Assembly: GCA_964601205.1 (NCBI GenBank)
Contig: CAZRML010000012.1
Location: 1-64,000 of the forward strand
Source of the DNA: JAQVEM01 sp964601205
GTDB taxonomy: Bacteria > Actinomycetota > Humimicrobiia > Humimicrobiales > Humimicrobiaceae
Direction of reading: 5' to 3'
Length of the DNA stretch: 64,000 nucleotides
The notes below the pieces were generated by a model. That model had not been told where the DNA came from, made no database searches, and saw nothing but the letters and a program-made list of their open reading frames with translations. Shown one piece after another: positions 41,986 through 50,557 of this stretch. Made by a program: the position numbers and the translations under genes. Each line of letters opens with the position of its first letter. The stretch's first letter is position 1.

Positions 41986-43206
41986 TTAAAAATAACCCAT
42001 TGGATTTTTAGCGATTCCATTAATCCTTACTTCAAAGTGAAGATGGGGACCGGTGGTCCACCCGGTGGTGCCGATATAGCCAATTATTTGTCCCCTGCTT
42101 ACTGGCTGGCCTCCTGATACAGCAAATCCATCCAGGTGTGCATAAAAAGTGGCAAAACCTCCTCCATGGTAAACCAGGATAAAATTGCCATACCCGCCAT
42201 GGTAGCCAGTTTGTATTACCTCGCCAGAATCTGCAGCTATAACCGGGGTTCCCCTCGCGCAGTATATATCAATCCCTGAATGAAAGCGTCCTCCCCTTGG
42301 ACCAAATCCAGAGGATAGCTTTCCATTAGTGGGCCAGAGCAATTTTCCGGTAGGAGAAGTTCCATAGGTTATGCCCTTTAAAACATTTTTAATTTCATTT
42401 TCTTTAGCAGTGAGCTGCCTGTCCATTGCCACCAGCGATTCTTTATCCTGTTGAGTTTTCTTCAATAAATCTTTTTTCTCATTGTATATGACTTCTATTT
42501 CCGTACTTTTAGCTTCAGTCTGAGAAAGCAGTCTTTCTATCTCCTTTTTGTTCTCTTCCTGTTTATCTTTTAAATCGATTATATTTTCTTTAATTTCCAG
42601 CAGTCTCGACCTGTATTCTTTTATATCCTGCACGGCCCTTACATCTTCCCGGGCAATCCTGTCCATTAATTTAATTTTGGAAAAAAAATCCAGGAAGTCT
42701 TCGGTGCCAATTAGCAGTTCGAGCAGGTTATTATTTCCGTATTTATAAATAGAGGTCATCCTGTTATTTAAAATCTGGACTTTTTCATCCAGATCAGATT
42801 CAATTTCTTTCAGTTCTTCATTTTTCCTCACGATTTTTACTGTATTTTCCTCGATACTCTCTTTGACTCTGGAGAGAGCCAGGTTTAGTTCATCGAGTTC
42901 ATTAAGAGTTTTTAAATGCTGCTCTTCTACCGAGTTTATCTGGCCTAACAGCTCTGATTCACTTTCTTTTATTTCTTCAATTTTTTTTTGGGTTTGTTCT
43001 TTTTCCTGTTTTATTTCGTCCAGCTGTTCTTCCAAGGAGGAAGCATAAATCGAAGCAGGATGAATCATAACAGCAGAAACTAAAAACAGGACCGCTATAA
43101 TTAAAATATTTTTAATTGCATACAACAAAATAAATTTATAGTTTTTGTTTGAATTATACCATACTAAGCTGTGGGTTCTATCAGGACCTGGATATATTGT
43201 TTTCAT
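41986..43206 (-). CDS. EnvC-like murein hydrolase activator / M23 metallopeptidase
   Basis: 406 residues. An N-terminal signal or membrane segment (~25-52) is followed by long coiled coils (~53-280; for example LEEQLDEIKQEKEQTQKK) and a C-terminal LytM domain (~290-406). The zinc motif is seen as FHSGIDIYC (H-x3-D) and HLHFEVRI (HxH), so the metal site is intact and the protein may be a real endopeptidase rather than a degenerate activator. It acts outside the membrane on peptidoglycan, probably in cell separation. Confidence 0.9.
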   Translation of the reverse strand: MKTIYPGPDRTHSLVWYNSNKNYKFILLYAIKNILIIAVLFLVSAVMIHPASIYASSLEEQLDEIKQEKEQTQKKIEEIKESESELLGQINSVEEQHLKTLNELDELNLALSRVKESIEENTVKIVRKNEELKEIESDLDEKVQILNNRMTSIYKYGNNNLLELLIGTEDFLDFFSKIKLMDRIAREDVRAVQDIKEYRSRLLEIKENIIDLKDKQEENKKEIERLLSQTEAKSTEIEVIYNEKKDLLKKTQQDKESLVAMDRQLTAKENEIKNVLKGITYGTSPTGKLLWPTNGKLSSGFGPRGGRFHSGIDIYCARGTPVIAADSGEVIQTGYHGGYGNFILVYHGGGFATFYAHLDGFAVSGGQPVSRGQIIGYIGTTGWTTGPHLHFEVRINGIAKNPMGYF

Positions 43207-43336
43207 TATAATATTGATTTTGATTTATCTTATAATATTAAAGAAATTATTTTTCCCGGTTCCATAAAACAATCCTGGACTATTACTTATATTCTTGAGG
43301 CACTGCTTTAGATTTGTATTTGTATTAAAATAATCT

Positions 43337-43594
43337 TTATTCTCTTTCAACAGTTATAGTGGCTTTGGTGACTATTGCTGCAATTGCACCAATTGCTGCC
43401 CATACCGGCAGCAGTATCGCACCTACTACTCCGAGTGTCAAAGGAATCTGGATAAGCGTTTTACCTTCCTCACTTTTTATGGTAATCCTCCTTATATTCC
43501 CTTCTTTTACGAGCTCCTTTATTTTTGCAAGCAGTTCTTCACCTTTTACTGTAAATTCCTCTTTCTTTTCTTTTTTAATTTTTATCACCTTCAC
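43337..43594 (-). CDS. DUF4342-like small membrane protein, copy 2
   Basis: 85 residues, 82 of them identical to copy 1 (41626-41883), with the same start region ATGAAGGTGATAAAAATT and similar upstream bases. It has the same layout: charged N-terminus, GEELLAKIKELVKEGNIRRI, a beta strand and one membrane segment. It lies upstream of the peptidase gene, so a tandem copy event either flanked that gene or the peptidase was inserted between copies. The silent differences show that the copies are not recent and that both are under selection for protein sequence. Confidence 0.75.
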   Translation of the reverse strand: MKVIKIKKEKKEEFTVKGEELLAKIKELVKEGNIRRITIKSEEGKTLIQIPLTLGVVGAILLPVWAAIGAIAAIVTKATITVERE

Positions 43595-43861
43595 TTTAAT
43601 TAAACTTATAAAATATTATATACCCTGCTCTTTTATCTATGGGATCATCTTTACCAATAGCGTTTCTCTAAATAAGATAATAAGAACGCACTATCAATTA
43701 TTTCTAAACATGGGCTTAAGCATCTTTGCTATAGATTCATAGCTCATCATTTTATTCATATTTTTATAGTAAACTTGCACTTCGGATAATTACTGCACCC
43801 TTTGAAAGTTCCATATTTACCATTTAATGAAATAAAAATACCCGAAATTTAATCTAATATC

Positions 43862-44698
43862 TTATTTAAGTAATCTTAATAATGATTTTTCTTTTTCGTA
43901 TCTTTTAATAGTCAGATCCAGATATTCTTTTTCATTATCAATTCCTATATATTTTCTATTAAACCCACTGGCTATTATCCCTGTAGTTCCACTTCCATTA
44001 AAGGGATCTAGAATAATATCATCCCCTTTAGTTGATGCTAATACAATTCTCTTAAGAAGCTCCTCTGGTTTTTGGGTAGGATGTTTCCCAAACTCCTTTT
44101 CCTTTTTTCCGGGAGCTGAAATTTCCCATAAATTTTCCGGCCCGGTATCTTTGATATCCCATATATTTCTCATCTGTTTATTTTTATTCAGTTCCTTCAT
44201 TTTTTTATAATCAAAATAATGTTTACTTTTATCAGATTTGGCAGCCCATAAGATTATTTCTGTCGAATGAGTAAAATATCTGCAGCTCAAATTGGGGGGA
44301 GCATTTCTCTTATACCAGATAATATCATTTAATACTTTATATCCCAGCACTTGCATAGCATAACCAATAGAATAGATTATGTGTGATGTCCCGGATATCC
44401 AGATGGTACCATCTTTTTTTAGTATCCTTCTGCACTCTCCAAGCCATTTTAAATTAAATTTAAAATTTTCCTCTACTCCATTTGATTTGTCCCATTTTCC
44501 TTTATCAACGCTAACCATTCTTCCCGACATGCAGGTTATACCACCATTGGATAAAAAATACGGGGGGTCAGCAAAAATCATATCAACTGAGTTTTTACTG
44601 ATTTTCTTTAGCAACTCCAAACTATCTCCCAAAACCAATAAGAAATTATTATCATGAAAATACTTGTATTTATTTAAAGATTTTAGAAGATCTTCCAT
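43862..44698 (-). CDS. DpnA-like adenine-specific DNA methyltransferase
   Basis: About 278 residues of the N6_N4 methyltransferase class, beta arrangement: catalytic motif IV DMIFADPPYFLSNGG (~42-56) comes before motif I LDPFNGSGTTG (~236-246). The segment MSGRMVSVDKGKWDKS and the FTHSTEIILWAAK block are characteristic of the second methylase of DpnII-type systems (DpnA), which modifies GATC adenine, also in single strands. The ATG at 44698 has AAAGG eight bases upstream and replaces a GTG at 44704. It is divergent from the restriction gene, from which it protects the host. Confidence 0.88.
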   Translation of the reverse strand: MEDLLKSLNKYKYFHDNNFLLVLGDSLELLKKISKNSVDMIFADPPYFLSNGGITCMSGRMVSVDKGKWDKSNGVEENFKFNLKWLGECRRILKKDGTIWISGTSHIIYSIGYAMQVLGYKVLNDIIWYKRNAPPNLSCRYFTHSTEIILWAAKSDKSKHYFDYKKMKELNKNKQMRNIWDIKDTGPENLWEISAPGKKEKEFGKHPTQKPEELLKRIVLASTKGDDIILDPFNGSGTTGIIASGFNRKYIGIDNEKEYLDLTIKRYEKEKSLLRLLK

Positions 44699-44774
44699 TA
44701 CCACTACCTTTATAATTGCTATTTAAACCCTTTACTATATACTAATAAATATTCCAGAAAATATAAAACAAAAA

Positions 44775-45701
44775 ATGAAATATCTTAACACATACAGGAA
44801 TTTAGGATTAGAAAATGATGAGAATAAAGTATTCGACTACTTGATTAAGACATTAAAAGAATCTATATTCACCTGGGAATATTTTGTTAGCTGGAAAAAA
44901 GTTTATAAAAATACAAAAACCATAGAAAAAGAACTGAATATTCTCAATTATCTAATAGGTAAGGAGGGTGTAGAAGAAGAATTTTTAAAATTAATCAAAG
45001 AATACCCCAATGTAAGAAAAGTATTACCCATACTTCTTGCTATAAGGGAAAATAAATTAAAAAGACTCCAAATTATTACAGATTTCGATAATCTCAATTA
45101 CGAAGAAACCTACGATTTGTTTTATAAAAACTATCTTCCAACTACAGAAGAAAAATTAAGAAAATTTTTTATCAATTCAGGCCTCAGGGATATTTTTAAA
45201 AATAAAAGAATAAAAAACCTGGTTGATTACTGTTATGGTATAGAAGTTGGACTGGATACAAATGCAAGAAAAAATAGAACTGGTATTTTAATGGAAGAAA
45301 TCGTAGAAAAATATATAAAAAACTTTACCTCAAAATTTAATCTTAAATATCTGAGCCAAGTTTCAAAAGTAAAAATAGAAAGTGATTTGAACTACTCTAT
45401 AATGGTAGATAAATATGATAGAGTATTTGATTTTTCAATAATTAATAGCAATAAAAATAAAATGTATTTAATTGAAGTAAATTACTATGGTGGTGGCGGG
45501 TCAAAATTAAAAGCTACTGCCGGTGAATACATTGAACTTAATAATATCCTAAAAAGACAAAATATAGAATTTATATGGATAACAGATGGATACGGTTGGA
45601 AAAGTTCAAAAAATCCTTTATTCGAAACATTTGTTAACAACGATTATATCTTTAACTTAGAGTTTCTATACAATGGAGTTCTGGAAGAGGTAGTCATATA
45701 A
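44775..45701 (+). CDS. DpnII-family type II restriction endonuclease
   Basis: 308 residues. Family blocks are clear: TWEYFVSWKKVYKNTKTIEK, EYPNVRKVLPILLA, IEVGLDTNARKNRTGILMEE, the nuclease strand MYLIEVNYYGGGGSKL, and IEFIWITDGYGW. DpnII enzymes cut unmethylated GATC. A TATAAA box seven bases before the ATG and the lack of a Shine-Dalgarno suggest a leaderless start. Divergence from the methylase gene would let methylation be established separately. No DpnM/Dam-type methylase gene is in the window. Confidence 0.88.
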   Translation: MKYLNTYRNLGLENDENKVFDYLIKTLKESIFTWEYFVSWKKVYKNTKTIEKELNILNYLIGKEGVEEEFLKLIKEYPNVRKVLPILLAIRENKLKRLQIITDFDNLNYEETYDLFYKNYLPTTEEKLRKFFINSGLRDIFKNKRIKNLVDYCYGIEVGLDTNARKNRTGILMEEIVEKYIKNFTSKFNLKYLSQVSKVKIESDLNYSIMVDKYDRVFDFSIINSNKNKMYLIEVNYYGGGGSKLKATAGEYIELNNILKRQNIEFIWITDGYGWKSSKNPLFETFVNNDYIFNLEFLYNGVLEEVVI

Positions 45702-45847
45702 AATATTTAATTAAATATACGAGACAGAATAATAAGCAAGATTATGTGATTCTTTACCTATTATTTACAACTTTCAGATAGTTCTTCTAACTACCTTTGT
45801 ACTACCCCAATAAAATAAATCTCTATAATCGCCTTTAAAAAACCTGA

Positions 45848-45870
45848 AGGCAGGATATGCCTGTTTTTAT
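45848..45870 (+). terminator. Weak terminator after the restriction gene
   Basis: AGGCA and TGCCT flank five bases and are followed by GTTTTTATTT. The stem is short. It would stop plus-strand transcripts before the convergent tRNA nucleotidyltransferase gene. Confidence 0.35.
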
Positions 45871-45926
45871 TTGCCTAAATATATTGATTATTTTATAGAA
45901 CTTGTAACATAAAAATCTTAATTACA

Positions 45927-48488
45927 TTACTTATTCATCAGCTTCTCCAACTCCCTGACCTCATCCTCCCTGCTCTCCACCTTTCCATCAAGCTTCATCT
46001 CGAATAGCTTCCCGAGCACCGCCCTGAATTTCCCTGATGGTTTGTACCCCATTTTCTTAAGTGTCTCCCCGCTTACCTCAGGTTTGATATCACGGAGCTC
46101 GGTAAGGTACCTCTTAATATTCTTATAGTACCCCTCCCCCCAGCTGCAGGCAATTACCTGTAGCTCTGGAGAGATTCTCTTTAGAATCTTGTAAAGCCTG
46201 GAATTTTTCTTAACCTCGCTCTTTAGCGCCCTTTTTGTCCTGCCCCACCTGCTTAATGCCTCAAGTATTACATTCATATCCTTCTTTCTTACCTTCAGCC
46301 AGGAACACCATCTTCTAATCTCACCGGGCGTCTGACCCCTAAGCAGCAGGATAAATACCAGCCTCCATTTCTTTATCTCCTCACCTTCCCCGCCGTAAAA
46401 ATCTTTAAGCTGTCCGTAGCAGCTTAAAACCTTTTTTGCCTTCCTTATAAATCCGCTGTCCACCTTTACCTTTATCCCTATTTTCTTAAGTGCTCCAAGG
46501 CCGGCCAGCCTCTGTATCGCCTCCGCGGGATTAGCCTCGCTGAATATGGTCACAAGCTCATCCCTTATTCTAACCCCGTTTAACTTTGACACTATATCCA
46601 TATTTATAGTTGTCCTGGCAAGCTTTTCAGTCTGGCTGTCCATTTTAAAGCCCAGCCGGTTCTCAAACCTTACCGCCCTGAAAATCCTTGTGGGGTCCTC
46701 TATAAAGCTCATCTTGTGAAGTACCTTTATTTTTTTATTCTTTAAATCTTCCCTTCCGCCAAAGAAATCAAGAATTTCGCCAAAATTCTTTTTATTTAAG
46801 GATAATGCCATGGTATTAATTGTAAAATCCCTCCTTGAGAGGTCCTGCCTGATATTTCCCGCCTCCACCGTCGGAAGAGCCGCCGGACTCTTGTAATACT
46901 CAACACGCGCCGAGGCTATATCTATATGCTGCCCTTCTTTTAACACAACAACAGAGGTTCCGAATTTTTTGTGGTATTCGAGCCTACAGCCTAATTTTTG
47001 CGAAAGCACCCTGCCAAACTCTATCCCGTCACCCTCCACTACTATATCTATATCAAAATTGGGTATCTTAAGAAGCGCGTCCCTTACTATCCCTCCCACA
47101 AGGTAGGTATTGTATTTAAGGGTTTTAGCCACGCCTGATATATCTTTTAATATTTTTTTAACCTTTGCCGGGAAAAAGCTCCAGAGATCCTCATAGATGC
47201 GGCCGTGCAGAAACCTTAATATATCCTTTCTTGTGACTATCCCCACGATTTTATTCTTATCAATAATCGGTATTCTTCCTATGCCATTTTCTATCATGAG
47301 GTTCTGGATCTCGCTTATTGTAGCCCCGGGACCGGCTTTTACGACACCGTGGGACCTGAAACCCTTTACCGGTGCATGGGAGAGCCCGTGCCCTATTGCC
47401 CTGTCTATATCTTTTCTTGTTATTATCCCCACAATGTTGTTATCACTGTCCACAATGGGTATCCCCGAGTGTCCGTATTTTTTTAACATCCCGCTTACAT
47501 CAGCAATGCTGACATTCTCGCCAACAACTTTAACAGGGTATGACATTACATCCCCTGCAAGAACGGGCTCCTTTATATTTTTCTTAAGCGAGCCTACAAT
47601 TTTCTTCTCCACTTCATCCATATCCATATCAGCTACAACCGCAGAAGCTGCCTGGGGGTGGCCGCCCCCGCCAACAGCTTTAAGAATCTCTGACACATTT
47701 ACATCTTTGCTGTCGCTCCTGCCGACCACATAGATTTTTTCCTTCATTCTGGTCCAGCATATTACCACACTTACATCCTCAATCTGGGAAAGTTTTCTGG
47801 TAAGAACAGAGAGTCCTTCTACGAACCCCGGCATCTCTGCCCCCGCCAGCAATACCTCTGTTTCGTGAACCTTAATTTTTCTATAATTCATTATAAGTTT
47901 TTCAAGAAGGTTGTGCTGCTCTTCATTCAGAGAAAGATTTAAAAATTTCAACACCACAAAAAGGTTGGATTCATTTTTCATTAGATACGCAGCCGCTTCA
48001 AGGTCGCTGTGGGTGGTTCCCGGATAGGTAAAAGAGCCGGTATCCTCATAAATCCCCAGGGTAAACAGGGTTGCGTCAAGCTGGGAAATGCTTATTTTTT
48101 TCTCCTTTATTTCATTTACCAGAATAGTCGTTGCGGCCCCCACTTCTTCTGAATAGTCTCTGGCTGCCTTTATATCTTCGGGCGATTTCGGGTGGTGGTC
48201 ATATGTTATGATTTCAACATCTCTGTTTCCCAGCACTTCCTTTGCCGGACCCAGCCTTGAGGCAAATTTTGTGTCCACTACAATTACTCTTTTAACCTGA
48301 GAAAAATCAATTGATTTCGCGTCCTCAAGCGGGGGCAGCTCGTCTTCATAGAGGGTTATAAATTTTCTTACATTCTGGTTTATAGCAGTGGGAAGTATTA
48401 TGTGTGCCTCCGGGTACAGCTTCTTTGCTGCTATCATACCGGCAAAGGCATCAAAGTCAGAACTTACATGAGTAGTAATTATTTCCAT
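45927..48488 (-). CDS. DHH-CBS-tRNA nucleotidyltransferase (CCA/A-adding) fusion protein
   Basis: 853 residues in three parts. Residues 1-~300 form a DHH/DHHA1 phosphoesterase-like domain (HVSSDFDAFAG, VVDTK, TYDHHPKSP with DHH at 97-99, GGGGHPQAAS). Residues ~310-430 are two CBS domains (MSYPVKVVGENVSIADV, KDILRFLHG). Residues ~450-853 are a class II nucleotidyltransferase with YLVGGIVRDALL and the catalytic pair in FDIDIVVEGDG, RRDFTINTMAL, and DPTRIFRAVRFENRLGF. The family adds A or CCA to tRNA 3' ends; CBS domains may sense adenylates, and the DHH part could remove nucleotides. It is a known but uncommon architecture. Confidence 0.9.
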   Translation of the reverse strand: MEIITTHVSSDFDAFAGMIAAKKLYPEAHIILPTAINQNVRKFITLYEDELPPLEDAKSIDFSQVKRVIVVDTKFASRLGPAKEVLGNRDVEIITYDHHPKSPEDIKAARDYSEEVGAATTILVNEIKEKKISISQLDATLFTLGIYEDTGSFTYPGTTHSDLEAAAYLMKNESNLFVVLKFLNLSLNEEQHNLLEKLIMNYRKIKVHETEVLLAGAEMPGFVEGLSVLTRKLSQIEDVSVVICWTRMKEKIYVVGRSDSKDVNVSEILKAVGGGGHPQAASAVVADMDMDEVEKKIVGSLKKNIKEPVLAGDVMSYPVKVVGENVSIADVSGMLKKYGHSGIPIVDSDNNIVGIITRKDIDRAIGHGLSHAPVKGFRSHGVVKAGPGATISEIQNLMIENGIGRIPIIDKNKIVGIVTRKDILRFLHGRIYEDLWSFFPAKVKKILKDISGVAKTLKYNTYLVGGIVRDALLKIPNFDIDIVVEGDGIEFGRVLSQKLGCRLEYHKKFGTSVVVLKEGQHIDIASARVEYYKSPAALPTVEAGNIRQDLSRRDFTINTMALSLNKKNFGEILDFFGGREDLKNKKIKVLHKMSFIEDPTRIFRAVRFENRLGFKMDSQTEKLARTTINMDIVSKLNGVRIRDELVTIFSEANPAEAIQRLAGLGALKKIGIKVKVDSGFIRKAKKVLSCYGQLKDFYGGEGEEIKKWRLVFILLLRGQTPGEIRRWCSWLKVRKKDMNVILEALSRWGRTKRALKSEVKKNSRLYKILKRISPELQVIACSWGEGYYKNIKRYLTELRDIKPEVSGETLKKMGYKPSGKFRAVLGKLFEMKLDGKVESREDEVRELEKLMNK

Positions 48489-48578
48489 TTAACTCTGGCA
48501 TACAGGCCATAAAACCCTATTTTATCTTTTTAAAATCTTTAAAAAATAAAAGTTAAAAGGTGTGCCCTCAAAATAATG

Positions 48579-49112
48579 TCATTCAATATACTTATCATAA
48601 CAGATTATTTTAGAAAGGGACTTACGGCTTTTAATTTCGCCCTCTTCAGCCGGGAAACCCAGCGGTGTCAGGGCCACTACTCTGATGTCTTCAGGAATAT
48701 CAAGGAGATCCTTTACCAGTTTTTCTTTAAATGCCCCTATCCAGCAGGTTCCCAGGCCTCTTTCGGTTGCGGCAAGCATCAGGTGGTCCATTGCTATCCC
48801 TATATCTATGGGGTAGCTGTTCATGTAGCCCCCCATTACTCCATAGGCCTCATTTTCACTTGCACATGCAACTATCAGCAGGGGAGCCTCCGTAAGAAAT
48901 GTCTGGTTATTGCATGCGATAGCTAGGTCATTTATTTTTTTCTTATCTTTTACCAGAACTAATTTCCATGGCTGAAGATTCTTGGCTGATGGGGCTTTCC
49001 TGAAAGCCTGCAAAACATAATTTAAATCTGCTTCTTTTACTTCCTGAGGTTTGTATGACCTTATGCTTCTCCTTTTCTCTATAAGATCCATGATGGAATT
49101 AAATTGTTTCAC
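48579..49112 (-). CDS. Nitroreductase-family FMN oxidoreductase
   Basis: 177 residues. The FMN-binding motif is EKRRSIRSYKPQEV (~12-25), with APSAKNLQPWKLVLV (~40-54) and the C-terminal GLGTCWIGAF (~118-127). Ferredoxin-like Cys clusters are absent, so this is the plain NAD(P)H-dependent form of unknown physiological substrate. It is a single gene with a short gap to the tRNA nucleotidyltransferase gene. Confidence 0.9.
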   Translation of the reverse strand: MKQFNSIMDLIEKRRSIRSYKPQEVKEADLNYVLQAFRKAPSAKNLQPWKLVLVKDKKKINDLAIACNNQTFLTEAPLLIVACASENEAYGVMGGYMNSYPIDIGIAMDHLMLAATERGLGTCWIGAFKEKLVKDLLDIPEDIRVVALTPLGFPAEEGEIKSRKSLSKIICYDKYIE

Positions 49113-49255
49113 TGAATATTACCCCCTTCTTTTAAAATCTTTTAACTGGATTTTAAAGAATCATCGCGACGATCTTCGTGACTTAATATTATTTTCTAAT
49201 ATTTAGCCGGAAACTACTCTATATTAACATTATGATTTTCTCAAGTAAAACTTTT

Positions 49256-50239
49256 TTACCACAAATCATGAACATAGCGTTTTATGTATTTCTGGTATAT
49301 CTCGTTTACAAATTCCATCTGTTCGTCTGTAAGAGGAGGAAGCTCAGATGCTTCTATGTTGCCCTCAATCTGGGATACCCTGCTTGCACCCGGTATGACG
49401 CAGCTTACATAATCGTTCATTAAAATCCAGCGCAGGGCAAATCCTGCAAGGTTTTCTTCAGGAAATTCTTTTTTAAGCTCCTCTACCGCTTCCAGCCCGA
49501 CTTCGTACGGAATACCTGAAAATGTTTCTCCTTTATCAAAGGCTTTTCCTTCCCGGTTAAAAAAGCGGTGGTCGCCTTTTGAAAATCTGGTATCCTTTTT
49601 AAATTTACCTGTCAGCATGCCGCTTGCCAGAGGAACCCTTACGATTATTCCCACATTTCTCCTGCCGGCGTGGCTGAAGAATTCATCGGCAGGTTTATGC
49701 CGGAACATATTATAAATTATCTGTACCGTTGCTACGTCTGGATATTCTATGGCCTTTAAAGCTTCTTCTACCTTCTCCACGCTGACCCCGTAATTTAAAA
49801 TTTTACCTTTTTCTTTTAGCCCGTCCAGAATGCCGAAAACTTCCGGGTCATTGTAAACTTCTGTCGGGGGGCAGTGAAGCTGGAGCAGGTCTATCGCTTC
49901 AACATCCAGATTCTTCAGGCTGTCCTCTACAAACCCGGTTATATTCTTCCTGTTGTATCCCTCCTTATTGTGAGGAACAAGCCTTCTTCCTGCCTTGGTA
50001 GCGACATAAATTCTTTCTTTTACCTTTTTTAAAAATTTTCCTATAGCTTTCTCGCTATGTCCATCATTATATACGTCGGCGGTATCAATAAAATTAACTC
50101 CTCCATCCACTGCTTTTCCTAAAATCTCTTCAGCGGTTTCATAGCTGAACTCCTCACCCCACCTGCCGCCAAGCTGCCAGGTGCCCAGTGAGACTTCTGA
50201 AACTTTAAAACCGGTTTTACCCAGAGTTCTGTATTTCAT
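49256..50239 (-). CDS. Aldo/keto reductase
   Basis: 327 residues of the AKR fold with the catalytic tetrad in context: Asp and Tyr in NFIDTADVYNDGHSE, Lys in VATKAGRR and His in LLQLHCPPTE. EVSLGTWQLGGRWGEE opens it and VIPGASRVSQIEGN near the end is the NADP phosphate-binding region. No [4Fe-4S] tail is present. It reduces aldehydes or ketones; the substrate is open. AGGAGG lies before the ATG. It is divergent from the xylanase gene. Confidence 0.9.
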   Translation of the reverse strand: MKYRTLGKTGFKVSEVSLGTWQLGGRWGEEFSYETAEEILGKAVDGGVNFIDTADVYNDGHSEKAIGKFLKKVKERIYVATKAGRRLVPHNKEGYNRKNITGFVEDSLKNLDVEAIDLLQLHCPPTEVYNDPEVFGILDGLKEKGKILNYGVSVEKVEEALKAIEYPDVATVQIIYNMFRHKPADEFFSHAGRRNVGIIVRVPLASGMLTGKFKKDTRFSKGDHRFFNREGKAFDKGETFSGIPYEVGLEAVEELKKEFPEENLAGFALRWILMNDYVSCVIPGASRVSQIEGNIEASELPPLTDEQMEFVNEIYQKYIKRYVHDLW

Positions 50240-50557
50240 GTCAACCTCCTTTTAATTTACGGCAACCTTACACTGAGATTAATAATTTATAGAAAAAATT
50301 TACATTACAAATTCATTTTAACAATAAATTTTACCGTTGCAACACAGCCCTGATATTTTTAAAAGTCCACACCTTAAAAACAAGATAATTAGGGCGCGCC
50401 GGGGTAAATGACAGGGGCGCAGGAGTACAACTATCAAAAAGGAAAATGTAGGATTTATCTATAATAAGAAACAGCACAATACTTATAAACCATACAATAG
50501 CTATGGAACTATTTTTTACTTTACGGTAATATATCAATAATTGGAAGGAGTAATATT
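50240..50557. other. Divergent gap before the xylanase gene
   Basis: AT-rich except for a short GC-rich patch around 50393-50425 (GGGCGCGCCGGGG). I see no gene, clear promoter pair or ROK-type operator. GGAAGGAG before the xylanase ATG is the only supported signal. Confidence 0.4.
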
